In this document: positions 43,529 through 52,611 of the stretch, piece by piece
How the letters are laid out: each line of letters begins with the position of its first letter
How positions within the stretch are numbered: position 1 is the first letter of the stretch
Assembly: GCA_024123955.1 (NCBI GenBank)
Contig: CP099652.1
Location: forward strand, 2,976,001 to 3,040,000
From: Oxalobacteraceae bacterium OTU3CINTB1
GTDB lineage: Bacteria > Pseudomonadota > Gammaproteobacteria > Burkholderiales > Burkholderiaceae_D
Direction of reading: 5' to 3'
Length of the DNA stretch: 64,000 nt
Made by a program: the position numbers and the translations under genes
The notes under the pieces: generated by a model
Seen by the model: the letters and a program-made list of their open reading frames with translations, nothing else
Database searches by the model: none
Told to the model about the DNA's origin: nothing

Positions 43529-45910
43529 TCAGGGCCGCAAGCCCATGCGGGCATACTCATCGTCGACGCCGGGCGACGCCAGGCGTGCCTCCTTCAGGTC
43601 GGCGTCGCCGCCGGCGCGGTCGCCGGCGCGCCGCTTGGCCAGGCCGCGGCCGAAGCGGGAAGACGCCATGCCGGAGCGGCTTGCAAGCACCTTGTCGTAG
43701 GCGGCCACGGCCTCGCGGTCGCGCCCCATCCGCAGCAGTACCATGGCCTTGGTGTCGAGGTAGGCCGGAATCTGCTCCGGGCCCGCCAGCGCCGCGTCGA
43801 TGGCCGACAGCGCGCGCGGCAGCGCGGTGTTGTGGGTGGCCAGGAACCACGCCAGGTTGTTCTGGGCCAGGCGCGTGCCGGCGGCGGCGCGCGCCGCGTC
43901 GAATCCGGCCTCCGCCAGCTTGGCCTGCCCCGTTTTCGCGTAGACGAGGGCGCGATAGGCCAGCATGGCCGGCTGGCTTGCATAGTCGAGCTTGCCGCCG
44001 TCGATTTCGGCGGCAATCAGTTTCAGCGCGGCTTCGGGTTTGCCGTCGTCCAATTCGAGCTCGATCCGCTGCTCGAGCGCATAGTGGACGCAGAAGCTAT
44101 TGGCGACGCATTTGGCGATGTCGTCGCGGCGGCCGGCGAGGTCGGCGCGCTCGCGCAGCAGTTCGCGCGCCAGGTACAAGGTGCTGACCGGCGCCTCGGC
44201 GATGCCGCGTTCGAGCATGAAAATCGCCTGGCGCTCCTGGCCGGCGTTGCGGTAGAGGCTGGCGGCGTAATAATAGGCCTCCGCATTGTTTTTGTTGGCG
44301 CCGATCATGGTTTCGATCTGCGCCAGCGCGTCCGCTTCGTTGCCCTGCCTGATCAGGATCTGCAGGCGCAACCGGTAGGCGTCGACGTTGCCGGTCGGCG
44401 CCACCTTGAGGCGGCGGTCGATGTCGGCCAGCGCCAGGTCGTACCGGCCGGCGCGCGCGTAGGCTTCGGCGCGCTTGTCGAGCGTGTACGGATGGTCGGG
44501 ATACAGTTCCTGCGCGCGGGAGAATTCGGCGATCGCCTCGTCGTAGCGCTCGTGCCGCAGCGCCAGCAAGCCGCGTGCCCGGGGCACATTGGCGTTGTTG
44601 CTGTCCAGTTCTGCTGCCCGGTCGAGATCGGCGACGATGCCGGCCTCGCCGGCCTTGGTGAAGAGCGCCGCCAGCGCCCGGTTGGAGTAGGCGACCGAAT
44701 TGCGCGGGTCGAGCTGGATCACGCGCGTGTAGGTGGCGATGGCGCCGTCATAGTCGCCCTGCTGGAGCATGTCGTCGGCCTTGGCCAGCAGGCTGGCGAG
44801 GTTCTCGCGCGCGGCGGTCGACGGCTGGCCGGTGGATTGCGCGTGGCGCCGGGTGGTCTCGTCCATGTTGTTGTCCGCGCTCCCGCTGTTCCAGCCGACG
44901 CGCGCCAGGGTGATCACGGCGATGAAGATGGCCCACTTCCAGTTGAAGCGCCAGCGGAATTCGTGCTCGCTTGTGCGCGCCTTGGCGCGCTGGAACATGC
45001 GCCGCCAGCCCGGCAGCGCACCTTCCTTTTCGCGCCAGAGCGCCATGTTGGCGGCGCTGGTGACCAGCGGCATCCAGGTCGGAAAGCGCGAAAACAGCAT
45101 CGCCATCGGCGTCGTGTGGGCCAGCAGTTCGCGCGCGGTCGGCGGGCGCGGATCGCGCAGGCGCTCGATCAGTTGTTGCTGGTAGTCGCGGTCGGCCAGC
45201 GTGTCGAACATGCTGCGCTCGTCGATCGCACTGTCGAGCACGTAGCCGGCATAGCCGAGCGCCCGCGTGCGGCGGCGGTCGTTGTGCCAGCCGAAGACCT
45301 TGGTGGCGGCTTCGAGCAGCACGTCGTGGCCCGGTTGCCAGCCCTGCGCCAGCAGATCGGCGACGTGCTGTTCGAACAGGTCGCGCGCGATGATGTGCAC
45401 CAGCCGGTCGTCGGCGAGGCAGAGGCCCAGCGCGTGGCGCCAGGGCGCGTCGCTGCTGATGGCGCGCGCCTCGACCAGGGCGCCGGCGCGCCGTAGGAAT
45501 TCCTCAAACACAGCGGCCGCCACGGCGTGCGGATCGTCGGGCGTCGATGCCGGCGTCGCGCTGTGGCTGTCGGACGGCGCTGTGGGATGGCCCTCCGCCG
45601 GCGCTGCCTGTTGCCGCTCCGCCGCCGGTGCCGGCCCTGGCGTTGCAAACGCCGCGATCGGTTGGCCGGCGTCGTCAGGCCGGTCCTCGCTGCCGATCTG
45701 CGCCGCGAAAGGCTGGGCCGCGTGATGGCGTTGCCAGTCCAGCGCGGTCTCGTAGGCCTCGCGCAGCGTCTGGAAACCGATCGGGTCGGTCTCCTGGTCG
45801 ATCAGTTTCAGTTCGCGCGCGTAGGCGCGGCGGATGGCGCGCTCGTCGGCGTCTTCGCCCACGTTGAGTCGCTGTAAGAAATTCAAGTCGGTGGTCATAT
45901 GCTGTGTCAT
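43529..45910 (-). CDS. J-like TPR protein (DjlC/YbeV type), partner of HscC
   Basis: 793 residues. The N-terminus (FLQRLNVGEDADERAIRRAY, then ARELKLIDQETDPIGF and QTLREAYETAL) has the helices of a J domain, but the HPD triad is replaced by an acidic loop (QETDP). Such degenerate J-like domains occur in the DjlC/YbeV group encoded beside hscC. One TM segment lies near 324-339 (WAIFIAVITLARVGW), followed by TPR repeats (GDYDGAIATYTRVIQLDPRN, ERYDEAIAEFSRAQELYPDH, GRYDLALADIDRRL). It would dock a cytoplasmic Hsp70 to the membrane with TPRs on the other side. The HscC gene is 1.4 kb upstream on the same strand. Confidence 0.8.
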   Translation of the reverse strand: MTQHMTTDLNFLQRLNVGEDADERAIRRAYARELKLIDQETDPIGFQTLREAYETALDWQRHHAAQPFAAQIGSEDRPDDAGQPIAAFATPGPAPAAERQQAAPAEGHPTAPSDSHSATPASTPDDPHAVAAAVFEEFLRRAGALVEARAISSDAPWRHALGLCLADDRLVHIIARDLFEQHVADLLAQGWQPGHDVLLEAATKVFGWHNDRRRTRALGYAGYVLDSAIDERSMFDTLADRDYQQQLIERLRDPRPPTARELLAHTTPMAMLFSRFPTWMPLVTSAANMALWREKEGALPGWRRMFQRAKARTSEHEFRWRFNWKWAIFIAVITLARVGWNSGSADNNMDETTRRHAQSTGQPSTAARENLASLLAKADDMLQQGDYDGAIATYTRVIQLDPRNSVAYSNRALAALFTKAGEAGIVADLDRAAELDSNNANVPRARGLLALRHERYDEAIAEFSRAQELYPDHPYTLDKRAEAYARAGRYDLALADIDRRLKVAPTGNVDAYRLRLQILIRQGNEADALAQIETMIGANKNNAEAYYYAASLYRNAGQERQAIFMLERGIAEAPVSTLYLARELLRERADLAGRRDDIAKCVANSFCVHYALEQRIELELDDGKPEAALKLIAAEIDGGKLDYASQPAMLAYRALVYAKTGQAKLAEAGFDAARAAAGTRLAQNNLAWFLATHNTALPRALSAIDAALAGPEQIPAYLDTKAMVLLRMGRDREAVAAYDKVLASRSGMASSRFGRGLAKRRAGDRAGGDADLKEARLASPGVDDEYARMGLRP

Positions 45911-45948
45911 GTGTCGCTGGCCGGTGTTCGTTCCCCCGGGCTCGGGGC

Positions 45949-46776
45949 TTACTCGTTGCTTGCGGCCGCTGGCGCGCCGAGCATGCCGATTACGGCGTCG
46001 ATGATCGCCGACGGTTGCGCGTCTTTCACTTCGGCCACTTTGATGTCGCCAAACGGCTTGCGGGCCGTTCGCAGCTGGCCGGCGCTGGTTTCAAGGCTGT
46101 CCCACTCGGAGGCGCGGGCGCGCCAATAGGTCGGTTTGGCCGCTTGCGCCGCCTGGGCGGCAGCCAGCGCCTGGCCAATGTCGCCGTTGACGCTGGTGGC
46201 CGGGTAGGTACAGGCAGGGTCGCCTTTGCCCTGTTCCGCAGAGGTCAGGCAGGCCAGCGCGGTATCGAGCTGGGCGGCGCGGTCCGCCGGCAGCGCATCT
46301 TCGTGCAAGGGCTGCACCAGGATCAGGCCGGAGACGGCCGTGCCGCGCGATCGCAGCGCGAAATGTTGCGCCACCATGCCGCCATAGCCGGCGCCCACCA
46401 CGACGAAAGGCGCCTCCAGTCGCGCGTTCTTGATCAGGAAGTTCAAATCCTTGCTGGCGTTGGCCACGGTCGATGCGCGGATGATCGGATCGCTGGAACC
46501 GAGGCCGGCGCGGTCGTACACGCAGGCGCGGGTGCGCTTGGCGACCTCGGGCAGCACCGCCGACCAATCCCAGCCGGCCCGGCCGATGTCGGCTTCAAAC
46601 AGCACCGTCGGCGAGCCTTTGCCGATGCAATACATATTCAGCTTGCGCCCGCCGACATCCACCTTGATTTTAGGGCCGGCGAGGGCATCCTGGCCGGGCG
46701 GTGGCGCAGCGTGGCTGCCGGCGCTGGCCAGCAGGAGGGCGGTGGCGACGACGGCGGGAAGAGTGAATTTGGTCAT
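45949..46776 (-). CDS. Exported alpha/beta-hydrolase-like protein without a nucleophile
   Basis: 275 residues after a signal peptide (KFTLPAVVATALLLASAGSHA). The fold is kept: VLFEADIGRAGWDWSAVLPEV, CVYDRAGLGSSDP. At the nucleophile elbow, where relatives have G-H-S-Y-G-G, this protein has G128-A-G130-Y-G-G, so Ser is replaced by Gly. The C-terminus lacks an evident catalytic His. It is probably a non-catalytic binding protein. It lies between the J-like gene and the acetyltransferase on the minus strand. Confidence 0.75.
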   Translation of the reverse strand: MTKFTLPAVVATALLLASAGSHAAPPPGQDALAGPKIKVDVGGRKLNMYCIGKGSPTVLFEADIGRAGWDWSAVLPEVAKRTRACVYDRAGLGSSDPIIRASTVANASKDLNFLIKNARLEAPFVVVGAGYGGMVAQHFALRSRGTAVSGLILVQPLHEDALPADRAAQLDTALACLTSAEQGKGDPACTYPATSVNGDIGQALAAAQAAQAAKPTYWRARASEWDSLETSAGQLRTARKPFGDIKVAEVKDAQPSAIIDAVIGMLGAPAAASNE

Positions 46777-46834
46777 GGACTTAAATAGGTATGTTGAAAA
46801 ACAAGGTTTCAGCGATTAAATGGCCGCACCGCCA

Positions 46835-47332
46835 TCAGGTTCCGGATTTGGTCGTTACGGTGAAAACCGGGCCGTGCCAGTGTTCGTCATTTATCGTCAC
46901 GGCATTTTCCTGGCCGGGCCAGTTGGCCTTGATGAGGTTCTGCCAAAAAACAAACGCCGCCGGATTTTCTTGTATGACCTTGATCTCCCAGCGGCCCGGA
47001 TGGGCGCCCAGGATTGCTTGCGCGGCGTATTGGCCGACGCCATGGCGGCGGTATTTTCGCAGGATAAAGAACTCGACAATCGTCGCCGAGTTTTCAGGAT
47101 TGAGAACCTCGTCGTTAACCAGGACGAATCCGGCCCACTTGTCATCGACCTTGATGATAAACGCGGAGAAGTTCGGATTGATCCAGAAGCAGTCCAGGTC
47201 GTAGTAGCCGTACTGGCCATGTTCATCGAGGTCGGTGCCGTCGAACTCCGAAAAATCGTGCTGGTACAGCTCCATCATGTGGCGGACCACCAGACGCTCG
47301 CTGCTATGCGCCAATCGTACTTCGATGTTCAT
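46835..47332 (-). CDS. GNAT-family N-acetyltransferase
   Basis: 165 residues. The acetyl-CoA-binding region is IVEFFILRKYRRHGVGQYAAQAIL with the R-x2-G-x-G/A pattern, followed by ENPAAFVFWQNLI. The N-terminus has LAHSSERLVVRHMMELYQHDFSEFDG. The acceptor is unknown. It lies 16 bp downstream of the hscC-like gene, so co-transcription is likely. Confidence 0.87.
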   Translation of the reverse strand: MNIEVRLAHSSERLVVRHMMELYQHDFSEFDGTDLDEHGQYGYYDLDCFWINPNFSAFIIKVDDKWAGFVLVNDEVLNPENSATIVEFFILRKYRRHGVGQYAAQAILGAHPGRWEIKVIQENPAAFVFWQNLIKANWPGQENAVTINDEHWHGPVFTVTTKSGT

Positions 47333-47347
47333 AAAATTCCTGCTGGC

Positions 47348-49069
47348 TTACTGCGGATCATTGAACGGCACCGTAAAACTATCGTGCTCGATATCGTTGA
47401 GCGTCGCCTCGAACTGCGCGCACACCGGGTCGATCACGCGCTTGTCCTGTGTTTCCAACGCCTGCTCGAAGGCGACGATTTGGCCGCCGAACCATTCGCG
47501 GCCTTGCCCGCGCAGCTGCTGGTACAGCCGCTCCGCCCGTGCCAGCAAGGTGCGGTGTTCGATGCGGTCGCGCGGGTGGATTTTCAGTTCGGACAGCGTG
47601 ATGAAGCGTGCGGCGATCTCCGCCTCGGACAGCATGCCGGGATTGCCCTCGATCACCAGCGTATGCGTCTCCTGCGTCCTGGCGACGGTGGCCTCGACCT
47701 GCAACAAGCCGTTGACGTCGTAGGTGAACCGGATATCGATACCGCTGTCCTCGATCGCCAGGGTGGGCAGCGGAATCTTCAGGCTGCCGAGCCGGATGTT
47801 GTCGCGCGCCATGCGCGCCTCGCCCTGGTAGACATTCAGTTCCAGATATTTCTGATTGTCGCTGACCGGGTGGTAGCGCTTGACGCGGCTGACCGGCACC
47901 GGCGTGTTGCGCTCGACGATAGGGTCGAAGTGGCCCGACGAATAGCTGCGGTCGCCCAATTGCATCGATACTTCGATGCCGAGCGAGTAGGGCGAGACGT
48001 CGGTCATGACGACCTCGTCGAGCGCGGCGTCGCGCATCTTCAGGCCGGCCTGCACGGCGGCGCCCAGCGCCACAACCTCGTCCGGATTGATGTCGCAGGC
48101 CGGGAAGCGGCCGAACATGCGCGCGACCAGTCGCCGAACGACCGGCATGCGGGTGGCGCCGCCGGCCAGGATGACGTTATCGAGTTCGGTGATGCGCAGG
48201 TTGGCGTCGCGCAGGGCCCGCTCGACCGGATCGCGCAAGCGCTGCAGCAGGCCGGCGCAGACGCGCTCGAGCGCCGCCTCGTCGAGCGTCATCGCGTAGT
48301 CGGTGTCGTTGTGGGTGATCTGGATCGTTGCCGACGGCGCCTCGCTGAGCGCGCGCTTGGCGCGTTCGGTGTTGGCGATGAGGCGCTGCATGAAGTGGGC
48401 GTCGCTCTTGAGCGCGAGCGGAATCTTTTGCTGCTCGAAGAAATGGTTGATCAGGCACAGCACGAAATCCTCGCCGCCGAGCATGTTGTCGCCCGCCGAG
48501 GCGCGCACTTCCATGACGCCCTCGAACAGGTCGAGCACGGAAACGTCGAAGGTGCCGCCGCCCAGGTCGAACACCAGGAAGCGGGTTTCGGCGTCGCGCA
48601 GGTTGATGCCGTAGGCCAGCGAAGCCGCCGTCGGTTCGTTCAACAGCCGGTCCACGCGCAGGCCGGCGAGCTGGCCGGCGGCGCGGGTGGCCTTGCGCTG
48701 GGCGTCGGAGAAATAGGCCGGGACGGTGATGATGGCCTCGGTGACCGGATGGCCCAAGGCGGCTTCGGCGTCTTCCTTCAGCGAGCGCAGGATGAGTGCG
48801 GACAGCTCCTCGGGGCGGAACTCGCGGTTGCCGAGGCGGATCTGCTTGTCGCTGCCCATGTAGCGCTTGAACACCGAGGCGGTGCGCGCGGGATGGGTTT
48901 GCAAGCGTTCGCGCGCGGCGCGGCCGACCAGGATGCTGCCGTCTTCGTCAACGCTGACGCACGACGGCGTCAGCGTTTCGCCCAGGCTATTGGGAATCAG
49001 GCGCGGCGCGCCGTTTTCCCACACCGCGATCAAACTATTGGTCGTACCCAGGTCTATCCCGACAATCAT
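47348..49069 (-). CDS. hscC: Hsp70-family chaperone, HscC-like
   Basis: 573 residues, shorter than DnaK (about 638). The nucleotide-binding domain is complete: GIDLGTTNSLIAVWENG, FKRYMGSD, EAIITVPAYFSDAQRKATR, LLNEPTAASLAYG, FDLGGGTFDVSVLDL. The substrate domain is short and acidic-poor. These features, and the J-like DjlC relative in the same cluster, match HscC, a minor Hsp70 studied in E. coli. The role is unclear in any species; a link to membrane or stress signalling is only suggested by the TPR/TM partner. Confidence 0.9.
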   Translation of the reverse strand: MIVGIDLGTTNSLIAVWENGAPRLIPNSLGETLTPSCVSVDEDGSILVGRAARERLQTHPARTASVFKRYMGSDKQIRLGNREFRPEELSALILRSLKEDAEAALGHPVTEAIITVPAYFSDAQRKATRAAGQLAGLRVDRLLNEPTAASLAYGINLRDAETRFLVFDLGGGTFDVSVLDLFEGVMEVRASAGDNMLGGEDFVLCLINHFFEQQKIPLALKSDAHFMQRLIANTERAKRALSEAPSATIQITHNDTDYAMTLDEAALERVCAGLLQRLRDPVERALRDANLRITELDNVILAGGATRMPVVRRLVARMFGRFPACDINPDEVVALGAAVQAGLKMRDAALDEVVMTDVSPYSLGIEVSMQLGDRSYSSGHFDPIVERNTPVPVSRVKRYHPVSDNQKYLELNVYQGEARMARDNIRLGSLKIPLPTLAIEDSGIDIRFTYDVNGLLQVEATVARTQETHTLVIEGNPGMLSEAEIAARFITLSELKIHPRDRIEHRTLLARAERLYQQLRGQGREWFGGQIVAFEQALETQDKRVIDPVCAQFEATLNDIEHDSFTVPFNDPQ

Positions 49070-49137
49070 TTTTTCTTCCCGGAAAAATTACCATTTTATC
49101 ACGGGACTAGGCGTTTTGATTGTTGGATGGCGCCGGC

Positions 49138-49410
49138 TTACAGGTCGGTTTCCGCCTCGGCGATGGTCTCGCGCACCTCGTCGGCGAAGCCGAACTGCAC
49201 CTCGTGGCCGCCTGGGCCGTCCTGGTACATGAAATGCACCGGGCCGTCGTCGTCGGCGACGATCCAGGCATCGACCTCGGCGCGCTTGTGCGGATCGGCC
49301 AGGCTGGCGACATCGATTTTCTCCCGCATGCCAGGGCGTAATTCCTTGACGACGGCCTTGGTCCGTTCCGTGCTGACCGGAATATAAGTTGCCGCGTGAC
49401 GATCTATCAT
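49138..49410 (-). CDS. Small protein of unknown function
   Basis: 90 residues, acidic, without signal or membrane segment (KAVVKELRPGMREKIDVASLADP, AWIVADDDGPVHFMYQDGPGGHEVQFGFADEV). It lies between a NarL-type regulator and the hscC-like gene on the same strand, 68 bp upstream of hscC. I do not recognise the family. Confidence 0.55.
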   Translation of the reverse strand: MIDRHAATYIPVSTERTKAVVKELRPGMREKIDVASLADPHKRAEVDAWIVADDDGPVHFMYQDGPGGHEVQFGFADEVRETIAEAETDL

Positions 49411-49446
49411 GGTGCCTCCTTGTTGTTGAATAGTGAGTTTAGCCGA

Positions 49447-50073
49447 TCAGGCCAAATGGACGAGTCCGCGACGCGCGGCGACCATGGCGGCCTCGGTCCG
49501 GGTGCAGACGTTCAGTTTGGACATGATGCTTTTGACGTGGAATTTGACGGTGCCGACACCGATGCCGGCCGCGCGCGCGATGACCTTGTTGCTCATGCCG
49601 GTGGCCAGGTGGCCGAGGATGTCGCGTTCGCGCGGCGTCAGCTGGTTGCCGTGGATGCGGCTGGCGAGCTTGAGCGCCAGTTCCGGCATCATGTATTTTT
49701 TACCGGACAGCACGGTGTGGATGCAGGCCATCAAGTCGTCGAGCGGGGCGCTTTTGAGCATGTAGGCGCTGGCGCCGGCGCGCATGCCGCGGTCGGCGTC
49801 CTCTTCGCGCTCGTGGCCGCTGAGGATGATGATCTTGGCGTCCGGCCGGCGCGCGCTGATGCGGCCGATGGCTTCGATGCCGTCGCAGTCCGGCATGTTC
49901 AGGTCGATCAGCAGCAGGTCCGGCTGCAAGCGTTCGCACATTTCGACGGCCTGGCTGCCGCTGCTGGCCTGGCCCAACAGTTTGAAGTTGTCCTCCGATT
50001 CGATCAGCGACGCCATGCCGGCGCGGATCAGCGGATGAACGTCGGCGATGACGATGGATGCGGATGTGTTCAT
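49447..50073 (-). CDS. NarL/FixJ-family response regulator with an altered acidic pocket
   Basis: 208 residues: receiver domain with phospho-acceptor D57 in LLLIDLNMPDCDG and Lys in YMLKSAP; LuxR-type HTH LTPRERDILGHLATGMSNKVIA and VGTVKFHVKSIMSKLNV. The first acidic motif reads IADVHPL instead of the usual IADDHPL, so the second Asp of the magnesium pocket is Val12. It is a paralogue of the regulator at 39303. No kinase adjoins; the 1015-residue kinase is one candidate. Confidence 0.9.
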   Translation of the reverse strand: MNTSASIVIADVHPLIRAGMASLIESEDNFKLLGQASSGSQAVEMCERLQPDLLLIDLNMPDCDGIEAIGRISARRPDAKIIILSGHEREEDADRGMRAGASAYMLKSAPLDDLMACIHTVLSGKKYMMPELALKLASRIHGNQLTPRERDILGHLATGMSNKVIARAAGIGVGTVKFHVKSIMSKLNVCTRTEAAMVAARRGLVHLA

Positions 50074-50221
50074 GTCGAGCTCCTCTGTGTTGTTGATGAG
50101 CTCATTTTGCGCAACATTGCCCGGCGCCGATAGTTATACCTTGGTATGGTGCCCGCCAAAAGACCAGGAGGCGGACGCGGCGCCGCGCGGTAAGATGGAC
50201 CCATCTTAAGGAGGAGCCACC

Positions 50222-50488
50222 ATGGGCAACAGCTGTGCACACTTGAATTTGATCCACACACGCGGCGCCAACACGGCCGGCTGCGAGGAATGCCTGAAAA
50301 TCGGCGACAGCTGGGTACACCTGAGGGTGTGCATGATTTGCGGCAAGACCGGTTGCTGCGACGACTCGAAGAACAAGCACGCCAGCAAACACTTCGCCGA
50401 AACGGGCCACCCCATCATGCGCTCGAAGGAACCGGGCGAGACGTGGGGCTGGTGCTATGTCGACCGCAAGATGTTCGATCCGATCTAG
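50222..50488 (+). CDS. Zinc-finger UBP-type protein
   Basis: 88 residues. The Cys/His array C-x-H near the N-terminus, CEEC, CMICGKTGCC, and the run KHASKHFAETGHPIMRS match the zf-UBP (BUZ) domain known from ubiquitin hydrolases and HDAC6. Stand-alone bacterial versions of about 90 residues are known. A GGAGGAG ribosome site precedes the ATG. Since bacteria lack ubiquitin, the ligand is unknown; a C-terminal-Gly-Gly-binding role is speculative. Confidence 0.88.
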   Translation: MGNSCAHLNLIHTRGANTAGCEECLKIGDSWVHLRVCMICGKTGCCDDSKNKHASKHFAETGHPIMRSKEPGETWGWCYVDRKMFDPI

Positions 50489-50502
50489 GGATCGCGCCGG
50501 CG

Positions 50503-50907
50503 TCAGGTCAGCTTGGGTAAGGTGTCGCGCGTGAGCACGACGCCTTGCGGCATCTGATCGGCCGAGAAAAACAGCCAGTCGTGGTTGCCCAGGCTGATGC
50601 TGACGCCTGGAACATGGAAGTGGCCGCTGTAGTTCGCCGTGAAGAACAATTGCGGGCTGTCGTCGTATTTGGCGTCGAGCAGCGCCACGTACAGCGACGA
50701 GCCGCCGGCGTCGACGGTCAGCGCGGTGTCGCTCAGCGCCGTGATGCGGCCGTGCCCGGTTTGCATCAGGCCGCCCAGCGAGCGCATATAAAGGAAGGAA
50801 AGCAGGGTGCCGGTGCGCTGCCATTCGCGCAGGCTGGCCAGGGATTCCTCGGCGCGGCTCAGGGTGGGCAGGGCGGCTAATTTCAGTGTCGCAACATTCG
50901 AGTTCAT
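50503..50907 (-). CDS. Protein of unknown function
   Basis: 134 residues, mainly beta ([60 protein letters not shown]) after a helical start. No signal or membrane segment. It is convergent with the zf-UBP gene (14 bp) and divergent from the dehydrogenase gene. I do not recognise the family. Confidence 0.6.
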   Translation of the reverse strand: MNSNVATLKLAALPTLSRAEESLASLREWQRTGTLLSFLYMRSLGGLMQTGHGRITALSDTALTVDAGGSSLYVALLDAKYDDSPQLFFTANYSGHFHVPGVSISLGNHDWLFFSADQMPQGVVLTRDTLPKLT

Positions 50908-51077
50908 GGTCGGAAGGTCCTTTCACGCGATGGCTCCATTTTGCGCCAAGGACCCGTCCACGGTCCACCAGAATCGGAATGACAAGCGGTGTGATACCCA
51001 GTTGTCGTATTTCTGGCAAAGTAGAGGATGGAGCGGGCGACCGCCGCACGCACTCACCACCCGATTGGAGATTATCA

Positions 51078-52523
51078 ATGACCAACGCAAGCTATCCCGA
51101 CGTCCGCCTTCTCATCGACAACGAATGGCGCGAAGCCTCCGGCGGCAAGACTATTCCGGTGCTGAATCCGGCCACGGGCCAGGCCATCGGCACCGTCGCC
51201 CACGCCAGCATCGCCGACCTCGACCACGCATTGGCGGCCGCGCAGCGCGGCTTCGACGCCTGGCGCAAGATCCCGGCCTTCGAACGCACCGCCACCCTGC
51301 GCCGCGCCGCCAGCCTGCTGCGCGAGCGCGCCGACGACATCGCCCGCCTGCTGACGCAGGAACAGGGCAAGCCGCTGTCGCAAGCGCGCGCCGAAGCGCT
51401 GGCCGGTGCCGACATCATCGACTGGTTCGCCGCCGAAGGCATGCGCGTGTACGGCCGCATCGTGCCGTCGCGCAACCCGGCCGCGCAGCAGCTGGTGTTG
51501 AAGGAACCGGTCGGCCCGGTCGCCGCCTTCACGCCGTGGAACTTCCCGATCAACCAGATCGTGCGCAAGCTGGCGGCCGCGCTGACCACCGGCTGCTCGT
51601 TCCTGTGCAAGGCGCCGGAAGAGACGCCGGCATCGCCCGCCGCGCTGATGCAATGCTTCGTCGACGCCGGCGTGCCGCCGGGAACCGTGGGCCTGGTGTT
51701 CGGCGACCCGGCCGAGATTTCCGGCTACCTGATTCCGCATCCGGTCATCCGCAAGGTCACCTTCACCGGCTCGACGCCGGTGGGCAAGCAGCTGGCCGCG
51801 CTGGCCGGCGCGCACATGAAGCGGGCGACGATGGAACTGGGCGGCCACGCTCCGGTCATCGTGGCCGAGGATGCGGATGTGGCGCTGGCCGTCGCCGCCA
51901 GTGGCGGCGCCAAGTTCCGCAACGCCGGCCAGATTTGCATCGCGCCGACGCGTTTCCTGGTCCACAACAGCATCAAGGCCGAGTTCACCCGCGCGCTGGT
52001 GGCGCACGCCGAGAGCCTGACCCTGGGCGACGGCATGGCCGACGGCACCACGCTCGGCCCGCTGGCCAACGCGCGCCGCGTGACCGCGATGAGCCAGGTG
52101 GTCGAGGACGCGCGCAGCAAGGGAGCCGAGGTCGCCACCGGCGGCCAGCGCGTCGGCACCGCCGGCAACTTCTTCGCGCCGACGATTCTGGCCGACGTGC
52201 CGCTCAACGCCATGGTGTTCAACGACGAACCGTTCGGTCCGATCGCGGCGGTGCGCGGCTTCGACACCTTGGAAGAGGCGATCGCCGAATCGAACCGCTT
52301 GCCGTTCGGGCTGGCCGGTTACGCGTTCACGCGCTCGATCAAGAACGCGCACCAGCTGATGCACAACGTCGAAGTCGGCATGCTGTGGATTAACCAGCCG
52401 GCCACGCCAAGCGCCGAGCTGCCGTTTGGCGGCGTCAAGGATTCGGGCTATGGTTCGGAGGGCGGCCCGGAGGCGCTGGAGGCGTACCTGAACACCAAGG
52501 CGGTGTCGATGGTGGGCGTGTAG
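51078..52523 (+). CDS. NAD(P)-dependent succinate-semialdehyde-type dehydrogenase
   Basis: 481 residues of the aldehyde dehydrogenase family: [30 protein letters not shown], catalytic E253 in MELGGHAPV and C287 in [11 protein letters not shown], closing [26 protein letters not shown] and the length fit the GabD/succinate-semialdehyde group; related aldehydes cannot be excluded. The ATG at 51078 has TTGGAG 7 nt upstream; the frame is open for 64 codons before it. Confidence 0.9.
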   Translation: MTNASYPDVRLLIDNEWREASGGKTIPVLNPATGQAIGTVAHASIADLDHALAAAQRGFDAWRKIPAFERTATLRRAASLLRERADDIARLLTQEQGKPLSQARAEALAGADIIDWFAAEGMRVYGRIVPSRNPAAQQLVLKEPVGPVAAFTPWNFPINQIVRKLAAALTTGCSFLCKAPEETPASPAALMQCFVDAGVPPGTVGLVFGDPAEISGYLIPHPVIRKVTFTGSTPVGKQLAALAGAHMKRATMELGGHAPVIVAEDADVALAVAASGGAKFRNAGQICIAPTRFLVHNSIKAEFTRALVAHAESLTLGDGMADGTTLGPLANARRVTAMSQVVEDARSKGAEVATGGQRVGTAGNFFAPTILADVPLNAMVFNDEPFGPIAAVRGFDTLEEAIAESNRLPFGLAGYAFTRSIKNAHQLMHNVEVGMLWINQPATPSAELPFGGVKDSGYGSEGGPEALEAYLNTKAVSMVGV

Positions 52524-52611
52524 GTCTGTCCGGTCCCAGGCGGCGGTTTCCGGCGCCGGGGATTGGTTTCGCGGGTGCCAAATAAAAAATTCTCATGGAG
52601 AGAAACATCCA

